From NCBI GenBank assembly GCA_010909725.1, contig JAACMV010000022.1, positions 992,001 through 1,056,000 of the forward strand: a stretch of DNA of 64,000 bases, written 5' to 3'. Origin of the DNA: Picochlorum sp. 'celeri'. Lineage: Eukaryota > Chlorophyta > Trebouxiophyceae. The notes under the pieces are model-generated. The model ran no database searches. It worked only from the letters and a program-made list of their open reading frames with translations, and was not told where the DNA came from. Positions 19,825-31,716 of the stretch are shown one piece after another (position 1 is the first letter of the stretch; the number at the start of each line of letters is the position of its first letter). The translations under genes and the position numbers were made by a program.

Positions 19825-19854
19825 TCAGAATTGCACGAATGAATATGAAGTTTT

Positions 19855-21477
19855 TTATACGAGACCGGTTCCAAGGTCCATTTTTCCCATGGAGTTGGAC
19901 AGCCCATCTGCTGAACGGAGGGGTTCAATCTGCAAAAAATATGTACATGACATTAGTAGTTTTCTTATGCATGAGTATATATAAATATGAATAGAATACG
20001 TACGAAATCTGCTTGTTCACATGCTGCATATTCGCTTGAGACTGCCCCAACAACTTCTCGGGCATCCTCAAATTCCTCTGGATCAAACACTTCATTTCCC
20101 TTGTCATCTATTCTGTGGAACAGTGGATATCCCTGGTAATTATGCACAAGTGCTTTCTTCTTGTACATCTTGTCAAACTGAGATAATGTACGATTGAACA
20201 AGTGTCTAATGGATGTATGGTTGGCGAGCATGAGTCCAGACACACGGTGAGATGACTTGACATATGGAGAGGAGCGCGATAATGCAACCTGAATGGACGC
20301 TGGGCCCCATTCAATGAAGGACGCAAGTTTTCTCTCTCGAATTCTCATCAAACTTTGATGAAGCTGACTTGGATCCACATCACCCTGAATAATGTTCAAA
20401 ATAGAGATATATCGGGACCGTTCCTGGTCCTTCTCACGCGCATGAGGAGACACCATGAGATTCTTTGGTTGAAGGAGGCGACGCATCACATCCAAAACGG
20501 TTGTCTTTCTCACTATAGAAGCATGTGATGATTCAGCAGCATCCAACGTCAACGGCGTGTATCCTGCCATCAAGAAATGGCACTGTGGTACTGGAATCAG
20601 GGACGCCAACAGGCCCATCAAGTCATTATTCATGTACCCAGGATATCGCAACGTCGCCGTCGATGCCGCCATAACTGTTGCTACAAGCGTATTCGTCTGA
20701 TCTATTTTCAAATTATCAATACGAAGCTGCTCCGTGGCGATGCGATTTAACGCAGTATTGTCCAACACCACAACAGCATCCGCATTCAGTGTCAACCTTT
20801 TCAATGCCAGGACAGAATTGTATGGATGCACCACCACATCTGACTCCGACTGATTCGGAAACACAGAATACGTCTGAATCAACTTCTTAGGATACCGATC
20901 GTTCAACGCCTCTAGAATAAAAGATCCCATTCCAGAGCCTGTCCCTCCAGCAATAGAATGTGCCAACGTAAACCCTTCCAAACTATCAGAATACCCAGCC
21001 TCTCTATCAATCATATCCAGAATATCCTCCAAAACACTTTCACCTTGATGATACCCACTCCCCCAGTTATTACCAGCCCCTCCACCATCCTTGGACACAA
21101 AGATGTTTTCTGGATTGAACAAACTCTTAATCTCCGAGTTCTGAATCTGATTGATCACTCGCGGCTCCAGATCGAACAAACACGCACGAGGTATATATCT
21201 CTCATCATCAGCCTGATAGAAAAACACATCTTTTCTGTCATTGATGGACGTACTAGCAAAATCTTGGAGAATGCCATCGTTGTTGATCCCGTGCTCAGCG
21301 CATAGCTTTTTCCAAAACTCGGATCCAATCTGCGACATTATGTAACACAAAGATTCATATTCTGATGTTGATGACACAGATGATACAGCCCTTTCGTCTC
21401 AAACAAATGTCGTTTAAACAAATACCAACCTGATTTCCGCACTGTCCGACCTGAAGCGTGATAATCTCCCTTGGCAT
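19855..21477 (-). CDS. TUBG: Gamma-tubulin
   Basis: Three exons: 21477-21430 ([16 protein letters not shown]), 21329-20004 and 19929-19855, with introns of 100 and 74 bases; 482 residues. [15 protein letters not shown] follows the first junction. The GTP-binding tubulin signature is [11 protein letters not shown]. Family-specific stretches such as [13 protein letters not shown] and GYTPLT are all present. Gamma-tubulin nucleates microtubules in ring complexes at centrosomes, basal bodies or dispersed centres. The last exon gives a 24-residue tail ending [10 protein letters not shown]. Confidence 0.96.
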
Positions 21478-21799
21478 ATTCCTTTATTTACTTGTCATGT
21501 ATATGTGGACGCTTAATCTGGTTTATGGACCAGATCTATGGTAGGGGGTTGAGCGTGACAAGAAAAGCGACGGTTCAGGGTCACGACGGATACACACAAA
21601 AATACGTTTCTATTCGATTCCAGACGTTGATGGAACTGTGTTGTAAACCACAAATGTTGTATTTTACACTGATCCGAGACAGAGGATGATGCTTCTTCTT
21701 CTTCTTCTTTAGCAACCGCATAAAAAGCATAGTTTAATCTTGTTAAACCGTCAGGGCGTAGCGTTGATGGGTCTCAGAGTCTGATCATTCATGCTCATG
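21478..21799. other. Intergenic region between NAMPT 3' end and gamma-tubulin 5' end
   Basis: 322 bases on the minus strand side of both genes; it must hold the NAMPT 3' UTR and the gamma-tubulin promoter. A CTT run lies at about 21691-21709. No coding frame is visible. Confidence 0.4.
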
Positions 21800-23396
21800 C
21801 TAGGAGGCTTGTGCCTGACTGACGAGCCTTTCTCGCACCCGCTTTTGCTTTTCCTCCATTTCGGTCGATAATGTATGTGCAGCTCGAGGCATGCTATCCC
21901 ATTCCGCCGCTACTCTCTGCTTTACGCTGTCAAAATCAGGCCATGTATGCTGTATTGGTTTCCTGTCATAGACCACATGAAGCAAGTTGTCCTGTGGGTT
22001 GACAGAAGATGCTGGGAAGACGGTGGGGACACCATCGACGAGAGTAACAGCTACTTCTCCTGGGAGACTAGTCTTTGATGTATCGCTGACTGGGAACTTC
22101 ATCACATCCACAGAGTTTCCATCCGCATAGGTGATGTGACAGAGCTTGACAGCCATACTCAATGTATCTCTGTTGACCCTTTGCAACAGGCCTCCACCCA
22201 TACCAAATGCAATATTTTGGGCGCTGTATCCCTCTGCAAGAGCATAGCGTAGGATGTCTGCAATGACTGGAGTGCTGACACCATCTCCTTGGATGACCCC
22301 GACACCTTGTGTCACTTTGTATCCCTTGTTATTCACGGTGACGCCAAAAGTTTTTTCTGCGGCTCTCAGAGCAGCTAGAACAGAGTCTTTTGGATCTCCA
22401 GAATCAGGTCGTAACACCCAGTATCCACCAGATTCAATCATTTGGGCAGAAACTGCTGGGACAACAGTGTCGAGTGCTTTTTGATAGTTGTATGAATCCA
22501 TGACGGTTGCAAAGAGACCAGTGCCAAACTTTTGAATCATATTCTCAATCGCCTCTCGCTCCGTCGGCCATGCCGTCATCACGCTGTGCTCTGTGGCTGG
22601 TATGCTCATGCCCACTGGTTTTCCTGAATTCAGTGCAAACTGGGCATAGTATGCAGCTGACAGTGTATCCGTTCCGTCAAAATTTAATAAATGTGATACA
22701 CCACCAAGCACACTTTGCTCCATGCACGTGCATCCACGGAAACCAAAGTCGTGCAGTCTGGATGCGAGAAGAGGAGAGTCTCTTCCCTCGTCAACCGACA
22801 CCTCAAAAGCATCTGCAATGATATCCTTTGCTCGACGAGATAATGTCGCAACTGTGACTGGATACCATGTTTGTACCAAAAGAGTTTCTAAAAACGTACA
22901 AAGAGGCGCGTACTCGCCCTCTGCCGTGATCTGAAACACTGGAACATGGGGTGCAATGACCATGCCCTCTGGCAATGCTTGCACCTTGACTGGCATATAT
23001 CCATCATTTTCCTCGATAAATTTCAAGAATAGATCCCTTGGATACGGATATGACGAATGCATGGGAGCCATATGACCCGAATAGAACACGTCAGCCTTGT
23101 CTACATCCTCTCTGGTCCATTTCCGTTCCACATAGTGCTCTATAATATATCGAATGCCATACCATATCATTCTCGTGTCCTTCTCATCACCATCGAATCC
23201 TTGTCTAAATTCTCCATACTGCGCACGAGGTGGGAAGACGCATGAGTATTACATCATATCTAAACACGACTTGAGAGGACAAGAGTCAAGACACACGTAC
23301 AGCAACCATTTTGGTGGCATCTGGATACTGGACAAAGTGAGATGCTTTATAGGAATCGGTCAGAACCGATATTGGGATATAATCATGCACATTCAT
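21800..23396 (-). CDS. NAMPT: Nicotinamide phosphoribosyltransferase
   Basis: Exon 1 is 23396-23301 (32 codons, ISVLTDSYKASHFVQYP), the intron 23300-23219, exon 2 23218-21800; 504 residues. NAMPT converts nicotinamide and PRPP to NMN, the first step of one-step NAD salvage. The family motifs are present: TDSYKxxH at the N-terminus, KLHDFGYRG-like (RLHDFGFRG), ATEHSVMTAW with the phosphorylatable His, RPDSGDP, VIQGDGV and GMGGGLLQ. There is no targeting leader, so it is probably cytosolic. Land plants lack this enzyme and use nicotinamidase, whereas several green algae keep it. Confidence 0.93.
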
Positions 23397-23779
23397 AGTG
23401 TTGGAGGAGGTTGCCCAGGTCACTAGAAAGACGCATAGAGGGAGAACAACTTGGTACAGGTATTATTCTCTGGTTGACTGCTGCCCTGCCCAGAATTCAA
23501 CCTCCAAACACACGACGAGAGATGTTCTTGTTCAGCGTTCAATCTCAATCGATCAACCCAAGGGACAAGAATATAGTGACTGTATGCTGTAGTAATCAAA
23601 ATACAAGAAAGCAAGGGTATGACAGCAGGAAGATGACGCTACGCCGATGTGCCACCGGCCCTGGTGTCAAAACTATCGAATTATGGAGAAATTTGATATC
23701 GACATTGCCCATCGATCTGATACAACAATGTGGTACGCGTATAGCGATTTTAGTATTCAAATGTAAATTCAATAGCCGC
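23397..23779. promoter_or_regulatory. Divergent region between NAMPT and gamma-glutamyl hydrolase
   Basis: 383 bases between outward-facing starts. The hydrolase frame stays open upstream to about 23411 with further in-frame Met codons, so a longer N-terminus cannot be excluded. The composition there looks non-coding. Confidence 0.4.
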
Positions 23780-24923
23780 ATGATGTGTCGGTTTCGTGTG
23801 TTGGCAGCTGCAGGCCTTGTAGCACTTGTGGCACTTTGTTTTGGGGCTCGTTTTTTTAGTCAGAATACCCAGGTGATTCATGTCCATGGCGACCTTCATG
23901 TGAGTGGATCTGATAGGAAACATGAATCAAAAGAGTGGAAGACATATCGCCCTCTGATTGGCATATTGTCCCAAGGGGGGTCTCCAGCACCAGAGGGGTC
24001 ATCATATATTGCATCCTCATATGTGAAATTTGTCGAATCAGCGGGCGCTCGAGCTGTTCCAATTCTTCATGATATGAGTCATGCTGAGGTATGTATGGTC
24101 TAAGGCATGTATTCTCATGTGCTGGTGGCTTGCTGAGTTTTTTTTTTCATCATGATGGTGTATGCAGATGAAGCGTCGTTTCAAGGCAGTGAATGGGATT
24201 TTGATTCCAGGGGGAGGGCAGGATTTGTCCCCCGGTCACCCTTTTTATGATGCTGTGAAATATTTATTCGATTTGACCATTGAAGAAAATGATAAAGGTG
24301 TCTTATTCCCTATGCATGGAACATGCCTTGGTTTTGAAGCTATCGCAATTGCTGCTACTGGCAATACGTCCATATTGGGTCGATTTGACGCGGAGGATTA
24401 CGCGCAGCCCTTATATCCAACAGAGCATGCAGAAGATAGTAGATTTTTCAAGGCTCTACCTCCACGAGTCGTGGCCAATTTGTATGCCAAGCCATATGCT
24501 ATGCAAAACCATATGAATGGCATTGCCTTTAGCGTATTTGCTGAGAATCCTCGATTGGATGACTTTTTCCAAGTATTGACACTCAGCATTGATAGGCAGA
24601 AGAAAGTGTATGTGTCTACGATGGAGGCCAAGGACTATCCAATTTCCGCAACACAGTGGCACCCAGAGAAGAATGCATTTGAATGGACTCGAGATGAAGA
24701 TATTCCACACCACCCTGATGCCATCGAAGTGACACAGGAGGTTGCAAATAGTTTCGTTGATCTTGCTAGGATGAATTCTCATGCACCCCGATCCAGGGAT
24801 GAGGAAGAAGAATTGCTGATATATAATTACAGCAAGGATATTGTGTACAGTGGCAAACACCTTCGACCTGGGGAGGAGGTGAACTTCGACCAAATCTACG
24901 TCTTTCCTGACGCTTCACCGTAA
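23780..24923 (+). CDS. GGH: Gamma-glutamyl hydrolase
   Basis: Exon 1 is 23780-24088 (103 codons), the intron 24089-24167, exon 2 24168-24923; 354 residues. The enzyme trims polyglutamate tails from folates in vacuole, lysosome or outside the cell. A hydrophobic signal ([19 protein letters not shown]) opens the protein. The class-I glutamine-amidotransferase-like core shows [21 protein letters not shown], the nucleophile in MHGTCLGFE (Cys156), and [11 protein letters not shown] with the catalytic His. Start choice is the ATG-ATG just before the signal. The stop is 24 bases from the convergent coiled-coil gene. Confidence 0.92.
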
Positions 24924-24947
24924 CTTATACTCATGAATATGTCTTCA

Positions 24948-25423
24948 TTATTCCTTTTTATTTCTCTTGTCTGGCTCTGTTCCCCGCAACAGTGTCTCCA
25001 TGTCTATGCTTGATAGGATTTCTTGAATTTTCTGCTGCTCTACATATTTCAATTCCCTATCGGCTGCTGCTTGTGCGCTATCTAATTTATCCTCAGCATT
25101 CTTACGTAAAATTTCAGAATTCTCCCTCACCTCTTGCATCTGCGTCACAGTCTTTCGCAGAGCTTGTAGCACATGCTCCTCTGCTGCCTCCTGTTCTGCC
25201 TGTTGCAGTTCTTTCACTTTTCTAAGGATTTCTTGATTCTCCAGAATCCTCTTCTTCGCCAGAGCAATCTCTTTATTCCCAAAAGACTGATACGTTTGTA
25301 TCAACTGCAGCCAAAGAGCAGCAGAAGGCAAATACAGTCAGTATAAAGCATGGTGGTGAGGGAGAGTATTTCAAAACCACAACTGGCTCTGCGTACCTGT
25401 CTAATGGTCCTGAACAGCCCCAT
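24948..25423 (-). CDS. Small coiled-coil protein, 127 residues, unassigned
   Basis: Exon 1 is 25423-25397 (MGLFRTIRQ), the intron 25396-25305 (gtacgc...ggctgcag), exon 2 25304-24948. After a short amphipathic basic start, nearly the whole protein is a charged helix with heptad-like Leu/Ile/Ala spacing (KKRILENQEILRKVKELQQ, then VTQMQEVRENSEILRKN). It ends in a basic tail. I recognise no family. The amphipathic N-terminus could be a mitochondrial signal or a membrane hook. It is divergent from the methyltransferase gene with about 210 bases between starts. Confidence 0.6.
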
Positions 25424-25632
25424 ATGAGGTACGTATCGTTTAACAGTGAAAATATAGTGTCATTTTTTAATGTAATATCGAGATTCGTGGCCAAATGCAG
25501 TCATCAAGCTTCTGGTGGATGCCCTGCGTTTCCTTGAATAAACCAAAAAAGGAAACTCTCCTCCATTTTTGGAATCACAATTTGCACCCAATCCTCCCAT
25601 GCACACTGTTTGATACAGATATAAAAACAAGA

Positions 25633-26574
25633 ATGCCTGTATCAGTCAATGTGGTAGGAATCGGTCAGATGATTCAGAGTACTCGTCGAGTCTTCGGATC
25701 CACACCACCAACAGCAAGAAGAAGACTGCTACGAGCCACACAAAGGGCACATGTGTCTCATCCGGGCGATCAGGCAGCAGCATTCCATCGAAGGAAGATT
25801 GTGACTGCGGCTCCATTCATAGTGCCAATGCTGCTGGCCAGTGGTAGGTCAATGGCTAGTACTGTCTCATCCTACCCAGAAAAAGCAGAGGATGTTTTGG
25901 TCAATCCAAAGTTTCCGGAAGCATGGCCCTACGGTCCCGAGGCCTTTCAGCGCTATGACGAGTCTCCAGATTCCCAGTTCTATGGTGAGCCTCGTTTTGT
26001 GACTCATATTGATGACATGGCCATCAAAGCATTGACAGAGTTTTATGAAACATCATTTCCAAAGTCTGGGACGCCTGGTACTGCATTGCTCGATATGTGC
26101 TCTTCTTGGATCAGTCATTATCCAAAAGGATATAAGGCGGATAGAATTTCGGGTGCTGGTATGAATGAAGAAGAGTTGAAGAGGAATAGTGCACTGACAG
26201 ATTACGTGGTGCAGGATTTGAATGAGAATCCATCCCTTCCATATGAAGACAACACGTTTGACGTTGTGACAAATGCCGTGTCGATTGATTATATGAATAA
26301 ACCTTTGGAAGTGATGAAAGAAGTACACAGAGTGTTGAAACCAGGGGGTCTGGCAATCATGTCTTTCTCAAATAGATGCTTTCCAACAAAGGCTGTAGCT
26401 GTGTGGACGAGCACTGGAGATTTGGATCATATTTGGATTGTGGGGTCGTATTTCCACTATGCTGGTGGATTTGAACCACCTATGGCAAAAGAAATTACCA
26501 AAAAGGGTCTCTTGGGCACGACAGGAGATCCCATGTATGTTGTTTGTTCAAGGAAACAAAATGTGGACTTTTGA
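25633..26574 (+). CDS. Plastid SAM-dependent methyltransferase (Methyltransf_11 type)
   Basis: From the ATG at 25633, 313 residues; the frame is open from another ATG at 25495, but that part looks like 5' UTR. Residues 1-75 look bipartite: a basic Ser/Arg-rich transit segment, then RRKIVTAAPFIVPMLLASGRSMA, a twin-Arg hydrophobic stretch ending in an AxA-like site, as in thylakoid-lumen proteins. The catalytic part matches a conserved green-lineage family: PRFVTHIDDMAIKALTEFYE, LLDMCSSWISHYP (motif I), GMNEEELKRN, YVVQDLNENPSLP, NTFDVVTNAVSIDY, RVLKPGGLAIMSFSNRCF and GSYFHYAGGFEPP. The substrate is unknown. Confidence 0.85.
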   Translation: MPVSVNVVGIGQMIQSTRRVFGSTPPTARRRLLRATQRAHVSHPGDQAAAFHRRKIVTAAPFIVPMLLASGRSMASTVSSYPEKAEDVLVNPKFPEAWPYGPEAFQRYDESPDSQFYGEPRFVTHIDDMAIKALTEFYETSFPKSGTPGTALLDMCSSWISHYPKGYKADRISGAGMNEEELKRNSALTDYVVQDLNENPSLPYEDNTFDVVTNAVSIDYMNKPLEVMKEVHRVLKPGGLAIMSFSNRCFPTKAVAVWTSTGDLDHIWIVGSYFHYAGGFEPPMAKEITKKGLLGTTGDPMYVVCSRKQNVDF

Positions 26575-26709
26575 AAAGGAAAATAAAAGTATGGGTTTAC
26601 ATCAATAACAATATATGATGATCTCCTGCACATTCATTCATCCGAATCTTGAAATATATATGGTGTTGAATGTGCTCAAAAAGTAAGTATACACTCAACA
26701 AAAAGGATT

Positions 26710-29700
26710 CTACTTGTCCTCTTTGAGAACTGCAGACACACGCTGCAAGTTTCCGGCAACACGCTCGACTTCTCCAATTTGTTCATTGAGTTTTCTTTTA
26801 TCCTCCTCATCAATGTAATCTCCCACATCTTCTGTAGCCTTTCTGATATCTGCAATTGTGTTTTCTGGGAGAGGTGTGGGTGATGGTCTGTCCAGAGGGC
26901 TGATTGATGTTCTTGCAGTTGCAAGGGTCTGAGAAACTCTAGCGAGTGATGGTGGGGCCTTTCCTGACATTTTCTTGGACACAAGTCTTTCGATTCCTGA
27001 GATGGCGGCATCAATCTTTCTTCCGAGCAACTTCTTCTCGACCCTTCCGGTCGCTTCTGGACCAATGTCGGCATCAGAAGGCTTGGCTGCAGATCTGACA
27101 TTAACAAGAGCTGCAGTCCTTGCCTGGAAGATATCAAACTTGAGCAAGAACCAATACAAGATCACCTTCATCAGATCTTGTACGAAGAAGAAGACAATAC
27201 AGTAAATCCATACCCACAGCGGCCACAAATTATACTCATCAAATGGAGAATTGTCATCATGGACATTGAGACCTTGCACCTGAACACCATCAATCTGACC
27301 CTTTGGCCACAAACATCCCAAGATGGTCGAGATACCAAGTGCAAGCGTTGCAGCAGCAAAGAGAATCAGTCCCGGTCTATGACTCCAGAAGCCTCCTGGA
27401 CTAGTTCTGGCAGCAAACAATGTCAGGAAATCTGAGAGCGATACCTTGAGATAAATCAATGTAACAATCTGTCCATAGGCTGGAACTGGAAGTCCCCATT
27501 CTTCAAACAATGATCCGCAGCTTGGAGAGTCCAATGCTGCCCATAACATGAGTAGGGATGTTCCCATGGACACCAAGCCCAAGACTGCTGATGCCGTGAA
27601 CAAAACTCTGAGGTTCCACTTTTCTGGTCTGGGAGATGGGTTTGCTCTGTCATATCCAACAGAAATGAGGGTACCATCGTTCAACACGGTAATCAGGAGA
27701 AGCAAGATGACTGGGAGCTGGAAGAATGCTGGGCATTTCACCTCGTAGTCACATGTCTCGACATAATTGTCAACACACTCGCTGTATCCATCCTCATTGA
27801 ACCTCACAGTGTTAGTCACACCATTTCTGCATATATTAATATATCCGGTCTTGATGTCGTGCGTCTCTCCATCTGATGATGTATATGTATTGATTTCATT
27901 GTAGCAGTAGTACTTGTCTGGTGGGAAAGCAAAGACTGTGATGAAGAAGAAGATGAGGAGCTGCAATGTAGCAGCAATACGGTAGTTGATAAAGTTCTGC
28001 ACTCTCTGGAAAATGCATCTGGCCACAAAGATAGCATGAATCAGAACGGAAAGTCCTGGCTCTGTGAGAACAATATCAGCTGCGGCCCTTGCTGCATCAG
28101 TTGCACCAGACACTGCAATTCCGACATCAGCTCTCTTCAATGCTGGGGCATCATTCACACCATCACCAGTCATACCAACAGCAAATCCTTGCTGTCTCAA
28201 TGCCTCAACAATAAGGTATTTGTGCTCTGGGAATACCTGTGCGAATCCATCTGCTTCGAGAATAAACCTTCCATATTTTTCCTTCAAATCAGGGGGTGCT
28301 TTGCCATTCTCATCGAGTTCTGGCAGACCTGATGCATCAGGGATATTTGTTCCCAAACCAAGAATTCTACTCATTTCCTTGGCAATCAGAACCTGATCAC
28401 CAGTGACCATCTTCACATCCACACCAGCCTCCAAGGCAGCATCAATCGTTGCCTTTGTATCTGGTCTTGGTGGATCCAGGAATGTTAACACACCAAGAAT
28501 GGCCCATTCAGACATGTTTGCATCTGTTGTGATTGCCACAGAAAGGCATCGAATTCCCTTTGCCCCCTGAATCTGCACCTCTGCTCTCACTCTCTCGCGA
28601 ATAGTCTCATCCGTTGTCAATGCTGCCACAATCTGTGGCGCACCCTTGGTCACCTTGAATGTCTTTCCATCAGGTCCCTTGATTGTCGATTCTGTTCTCT
28701 TCAAAATAGGATCAAATGGCATATGATCAAGCATTTCATAGCTCTCCAAAGCATCCAAGTCGGCAGCCCCCAACACCATTGTATCCAAGGCATCCTTGGC
28801 AGGCTCCTTCCACTTGGCAGCAAGTGCAGCGTACTGCACAACAGACTTCATATCCTTTGCGTATTCAGAATATGTTGGGCAATGCTCCTGGATCATCATC
28901 GTATTCAATGTCAATGTTCCAGTCTTATCTGAGCACAACATATTCATTCCAGCCATCTCCTCAATGGACGCAAGGCGAGTCACAATGGCACCGTGCTTGG
29001 ACAGCTGGCGAGATCCCAATGCAAGAGTTGTCGTACAAACAATCTCAATGGCAATAGGAATGGAAGCGACGAGCAACACAACTGCGAAAGAAAGAGCTTT
29101 GGTAAATGGCTCACCCTCTGCCACTGTCAAGTAGATGAGGGCAGTAATACAGAGTGTCAAAGACATGATAATCAACACGGCCATGATCTTCAAAAGCAAT
29201 TTTTGAAGAGATCCAAGATCATCATCACCAGAGAGCAACATGGCAGTTTTACCGAAAAAGGTATTCTTTCCAGTAAACTCCACTGTTCCCTCCACCTCAC
29301 CTCTGGTGATTGTACTTCCCATCTTTGGTCGAGATCCCCTCACCATTGTGACAGGAAGAGATTCACCGGTCAAAGCAGACTGGTCGACTTCAATACGTCC
29401 CTCATTCACAATACAGTCGGCTGGTACGGCAGCTCCAGCACAGAGAAGCACCAAATCACCAGGCACAATCTGTGTTGCATCCATCTCCTGCCACTTTCCA
29501 TTACGCTTTGCAGTTGCCTTGGGCTTCAAAGAAGCTTTCAACGCAGCTACAGCGTCAGCAGCCTTGATTGTTTCATACCATCCCAAGGTGGCATTCAAGA
29601 ACTGGATGCCCAACAGGATGATGGCATCAATCCAGTTGGTTCCAGGACTTCCCTCAGTCACCGCGTTTGCAATGGTAATACCGACTTCGACAAAAATAGC

Positions 29701-30152
29701 AATCCAAATCATAATAGGCATTGGTGCCACAAGCAACTTGAGGTAGATCACCAGCTTGGATGTCTTCTTCTCCACAAGTTCGTTTGGTCCATACTCGGCC
29801 AACAACTTTGCAGCCTCTGCATGCATATGCGATTTCATGGTTAGGCGCGTATGGGTGCCACTAAAATCATTTTGAATACTTTAAAAATAAATGTATCACG
29901 CATGCATTCCAATTAACGCCACTATCGCAAGCAAGCCTGCGAATCTGTGCGCAACGACGCACCATCGTCCGTGAGCCCTGTGGAGGCCTCAAAGTCCTCT
30001 AGCTTATCCTCGTGTGACAATGCTTTTTTGACATCATCTTGAGGATTGTGGCCAGTTAATTTGTCCTTCTCCTGGCGAGCAAACTCAGCCAGGTCCTCCC
30101 CAACCTCCTTGAGGTCTTCGCCGACCTTTTTCAGATCGTTCTTTTTCCCCAT
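26710..30152 (-). CDS. PMA: Plasma-membrane-type P-type H+-ATPase (P3A)
   Basis: Exon 1 is 30152-29963 (63 codons plus one base), the intron 29962-29817 (gtgcgt...catgcag), exon 2 29816-26710; 1098 residues. It pumps protons with ATP. The sequence has TGESLP (actuator), CSDKTGTLTLN with the phosphorylated Asp, MPFDPILKRTE and KGAPQIV (nucleotide domain), GDGVNDAPALKRADVGIAV (hinge) and about ten membrane spans. The join restores GLTDDEAAKLLAEYGPNEL, the usual P3A N-terminal motif. Exon 1 adds a highly charged Lys/Glu/Asp-rich leader (KKVGEDLKEVGEDLAEF, an 11-residue near-repeat). Between M7 and M8 lies a Cys-rich extracytoplasmic loop (residues about 680-730). The layout is closer to pumps of Dunaliella, Chlamydomonas and stramenopiles than to land-plant AHA. 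The C-terminal tail of about 150 residues is probably regulatory. Confidence 0.92.
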
Positions 30153-30299
30153 GTGAATGCACTTCTGTAGGGAAAAATATGGGTGATACGTTCCTCAGAA
30201 CCAAATAATTCTGAAGATACGCGAGGCCTTGTGATGGAATGGGTCATGCATGCAATCCATCTTACCCTACCTGGATAAAATGGGTACAACGGATCCCAT

Positions 30300-30541
30300 C
30301 AAGTTCCTCAACTGACCGAGTACAGTGCATGGAAAGGATACAAAAAGCCCTGGGATGTGCCCACCACAATTAGGGTAAGGTATTTTTTGGCGTTTCCTTA
30401 CATGATTCACATCAACATATACATCTCTTTGATTGACAGCTTTCAGAAGGCACCAAGAAACGTGGTGGTACTGTACGTGTCTGGCGAAAGAGACATACTA
30501 GAGTCATGAGTCCCTCATCACACTGCCATCGTTCAATATGA
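30300..30541 (+). CDS. Possible small two-exon gene, 5' end unresolved
   Basis: Two segments, about 30300-30372 and 30441-30541, are separated by a good GT-AG intron (gtaagg...ttgacag). They read in one frame as LTEYSAWKGYKKPWDVPTTI, then an Arg and LSEGTKKRGGTVRVWRKRHT, ending at TGA 30541. No in-frame ATG precedes the first segment; a stop lies just upstream near 30285, so a further 5' exon or an error would be needed. The 3' end overlaps the convergent SYLF gene by 38 bases. The basic, Trp-rich peptide is not one I recognise. Confidence 0.3.
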
Positions 30542-31389
30542 GAACCCTTTCCGGGTCTGTACCAGACGAAAATCGCTCCAAAGACGCACTCATTCTGGCT
30601 GGATTAATGGAAACTTTCTCAACGCGGTTGACAATTCTATTCAATTCTCCATACAGCGGCTGGAATTCGTGTGGAGGAGGGACCTTTTCTCCCTCTAGAA
30701 TATCCTTGGCAGAAGCAGTCCCATACAGCACCGTGTTCTTCTCTGTGTCTACTGTCATACTACCCTTCATAAACGAAACGCCAAAAATAGGTCCATGTAC
30801 CAAACTTGTGCTCACCATATCGATACCCTCGCCAAAAGGAATGGTGAGCACATCTGTCTTCTCACTCATTCCCGACCCACATGACGAGGCAAATTCAATC
30901 CCGTGGAGAGGACGAGACCCGTCACCTGCCAAAAACGATTGCTCAAATTCCATCGTCGTGCATACAGAGAAAACAGACCGCGTCTCCTTGCCAAACATGA
31001 GCCCAGCCCCTTTGAACTGAAATTTGACAAACAGAGGTGCACTCCATCTCGTTAGGGATTCGTGAGGCGATGGTAATCTGCATGCACATGTATCATGGAT
31101 CGTCACATATAGATTTTCAAGTGAATCAGAGAATGCAATAATGACAGTACCTTTTAAGGAGAATCCCTTGTCCTTGCATGGCTCCATACAGGCAACTCGT
31201 TGTCTTGACAGAGTACACCAGAACAGTCTTTGCCATTTCAATTATCCAGGGTTTCAAAGGACTTTCATCAAAGGATGGCCTCCCTGACGTCTCTCTATTA
31301 CCCTGCTGCACAATGTGACGAATTATATCTTCTGCTTGCTGACATTCGTGGGCAAACTGTCTATGCACGGCATCATTTACATTCGACAT
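30504..31389 (-). CDS. SYLF-domain (Ysc84-like) lipid-binding protein
   Basis: Exon 1 is 31389-31151, the intron 31150-31078 (gtactg...gcatgcag), exon 2 31077-30504; 270 residues. The SYLF/DUF500 domain binds phosphoinositides and links membranes to actin in yeast Ysc84 and animal SH3YL1. The recognisable order is AKTVLVYSVKTTSCLYGAMQGQGILL, RWSAPLFVKFQFKGAGLMFG, SLVHGPIFGVSFMKGSMTVD, LYGTASAKDILEGEKVPPP. No SH3 or FYVE domain is attached. The glycines usual in the central strand (GAGxGxG) are partly replaced. Confidence 0.7.
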
Positions 31390-31716
31390 GGTTCATTCAG
31401 TGATTAGTTTTCATCTAGTACTATTTTTGATACAAACTGGTGTGGCTGAGGAGCTGCAGATGTTGTCCCATTAGTACCCTTGCAGAAGATCCGCCACGTG
31501 GCGGTCGAGATTTTTTTTTTTAATTCCGACACTTGCCTTCATGCGATTTGAAGACACAATCATCGCCATCGTGAGAGAGTCCCAATCATTATATACATAC
31601 GTGGTGCATTGCTCTCGCCATTGGTGCAACGCAAAGCAACAGAGAAGGAGAGCAAGCCTTGTTCTGTGCAACAAGGGCAGAGCAGCAGCCCACCCAAACC
31701 CAAATATAATACCGTC
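31390..31716. promoter_or_regulatory. Divergent region between the SYLF gene and the gene at 31717
   Basis: 327 bases between outward-facing starts. The frame of the downstream gene is open from 31609 but without a better start. A short inverted repeat GCCACGTGGC lies at about 31492-31501 with a CACGTG core, beside a T9 run. Confidence 0.4.
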
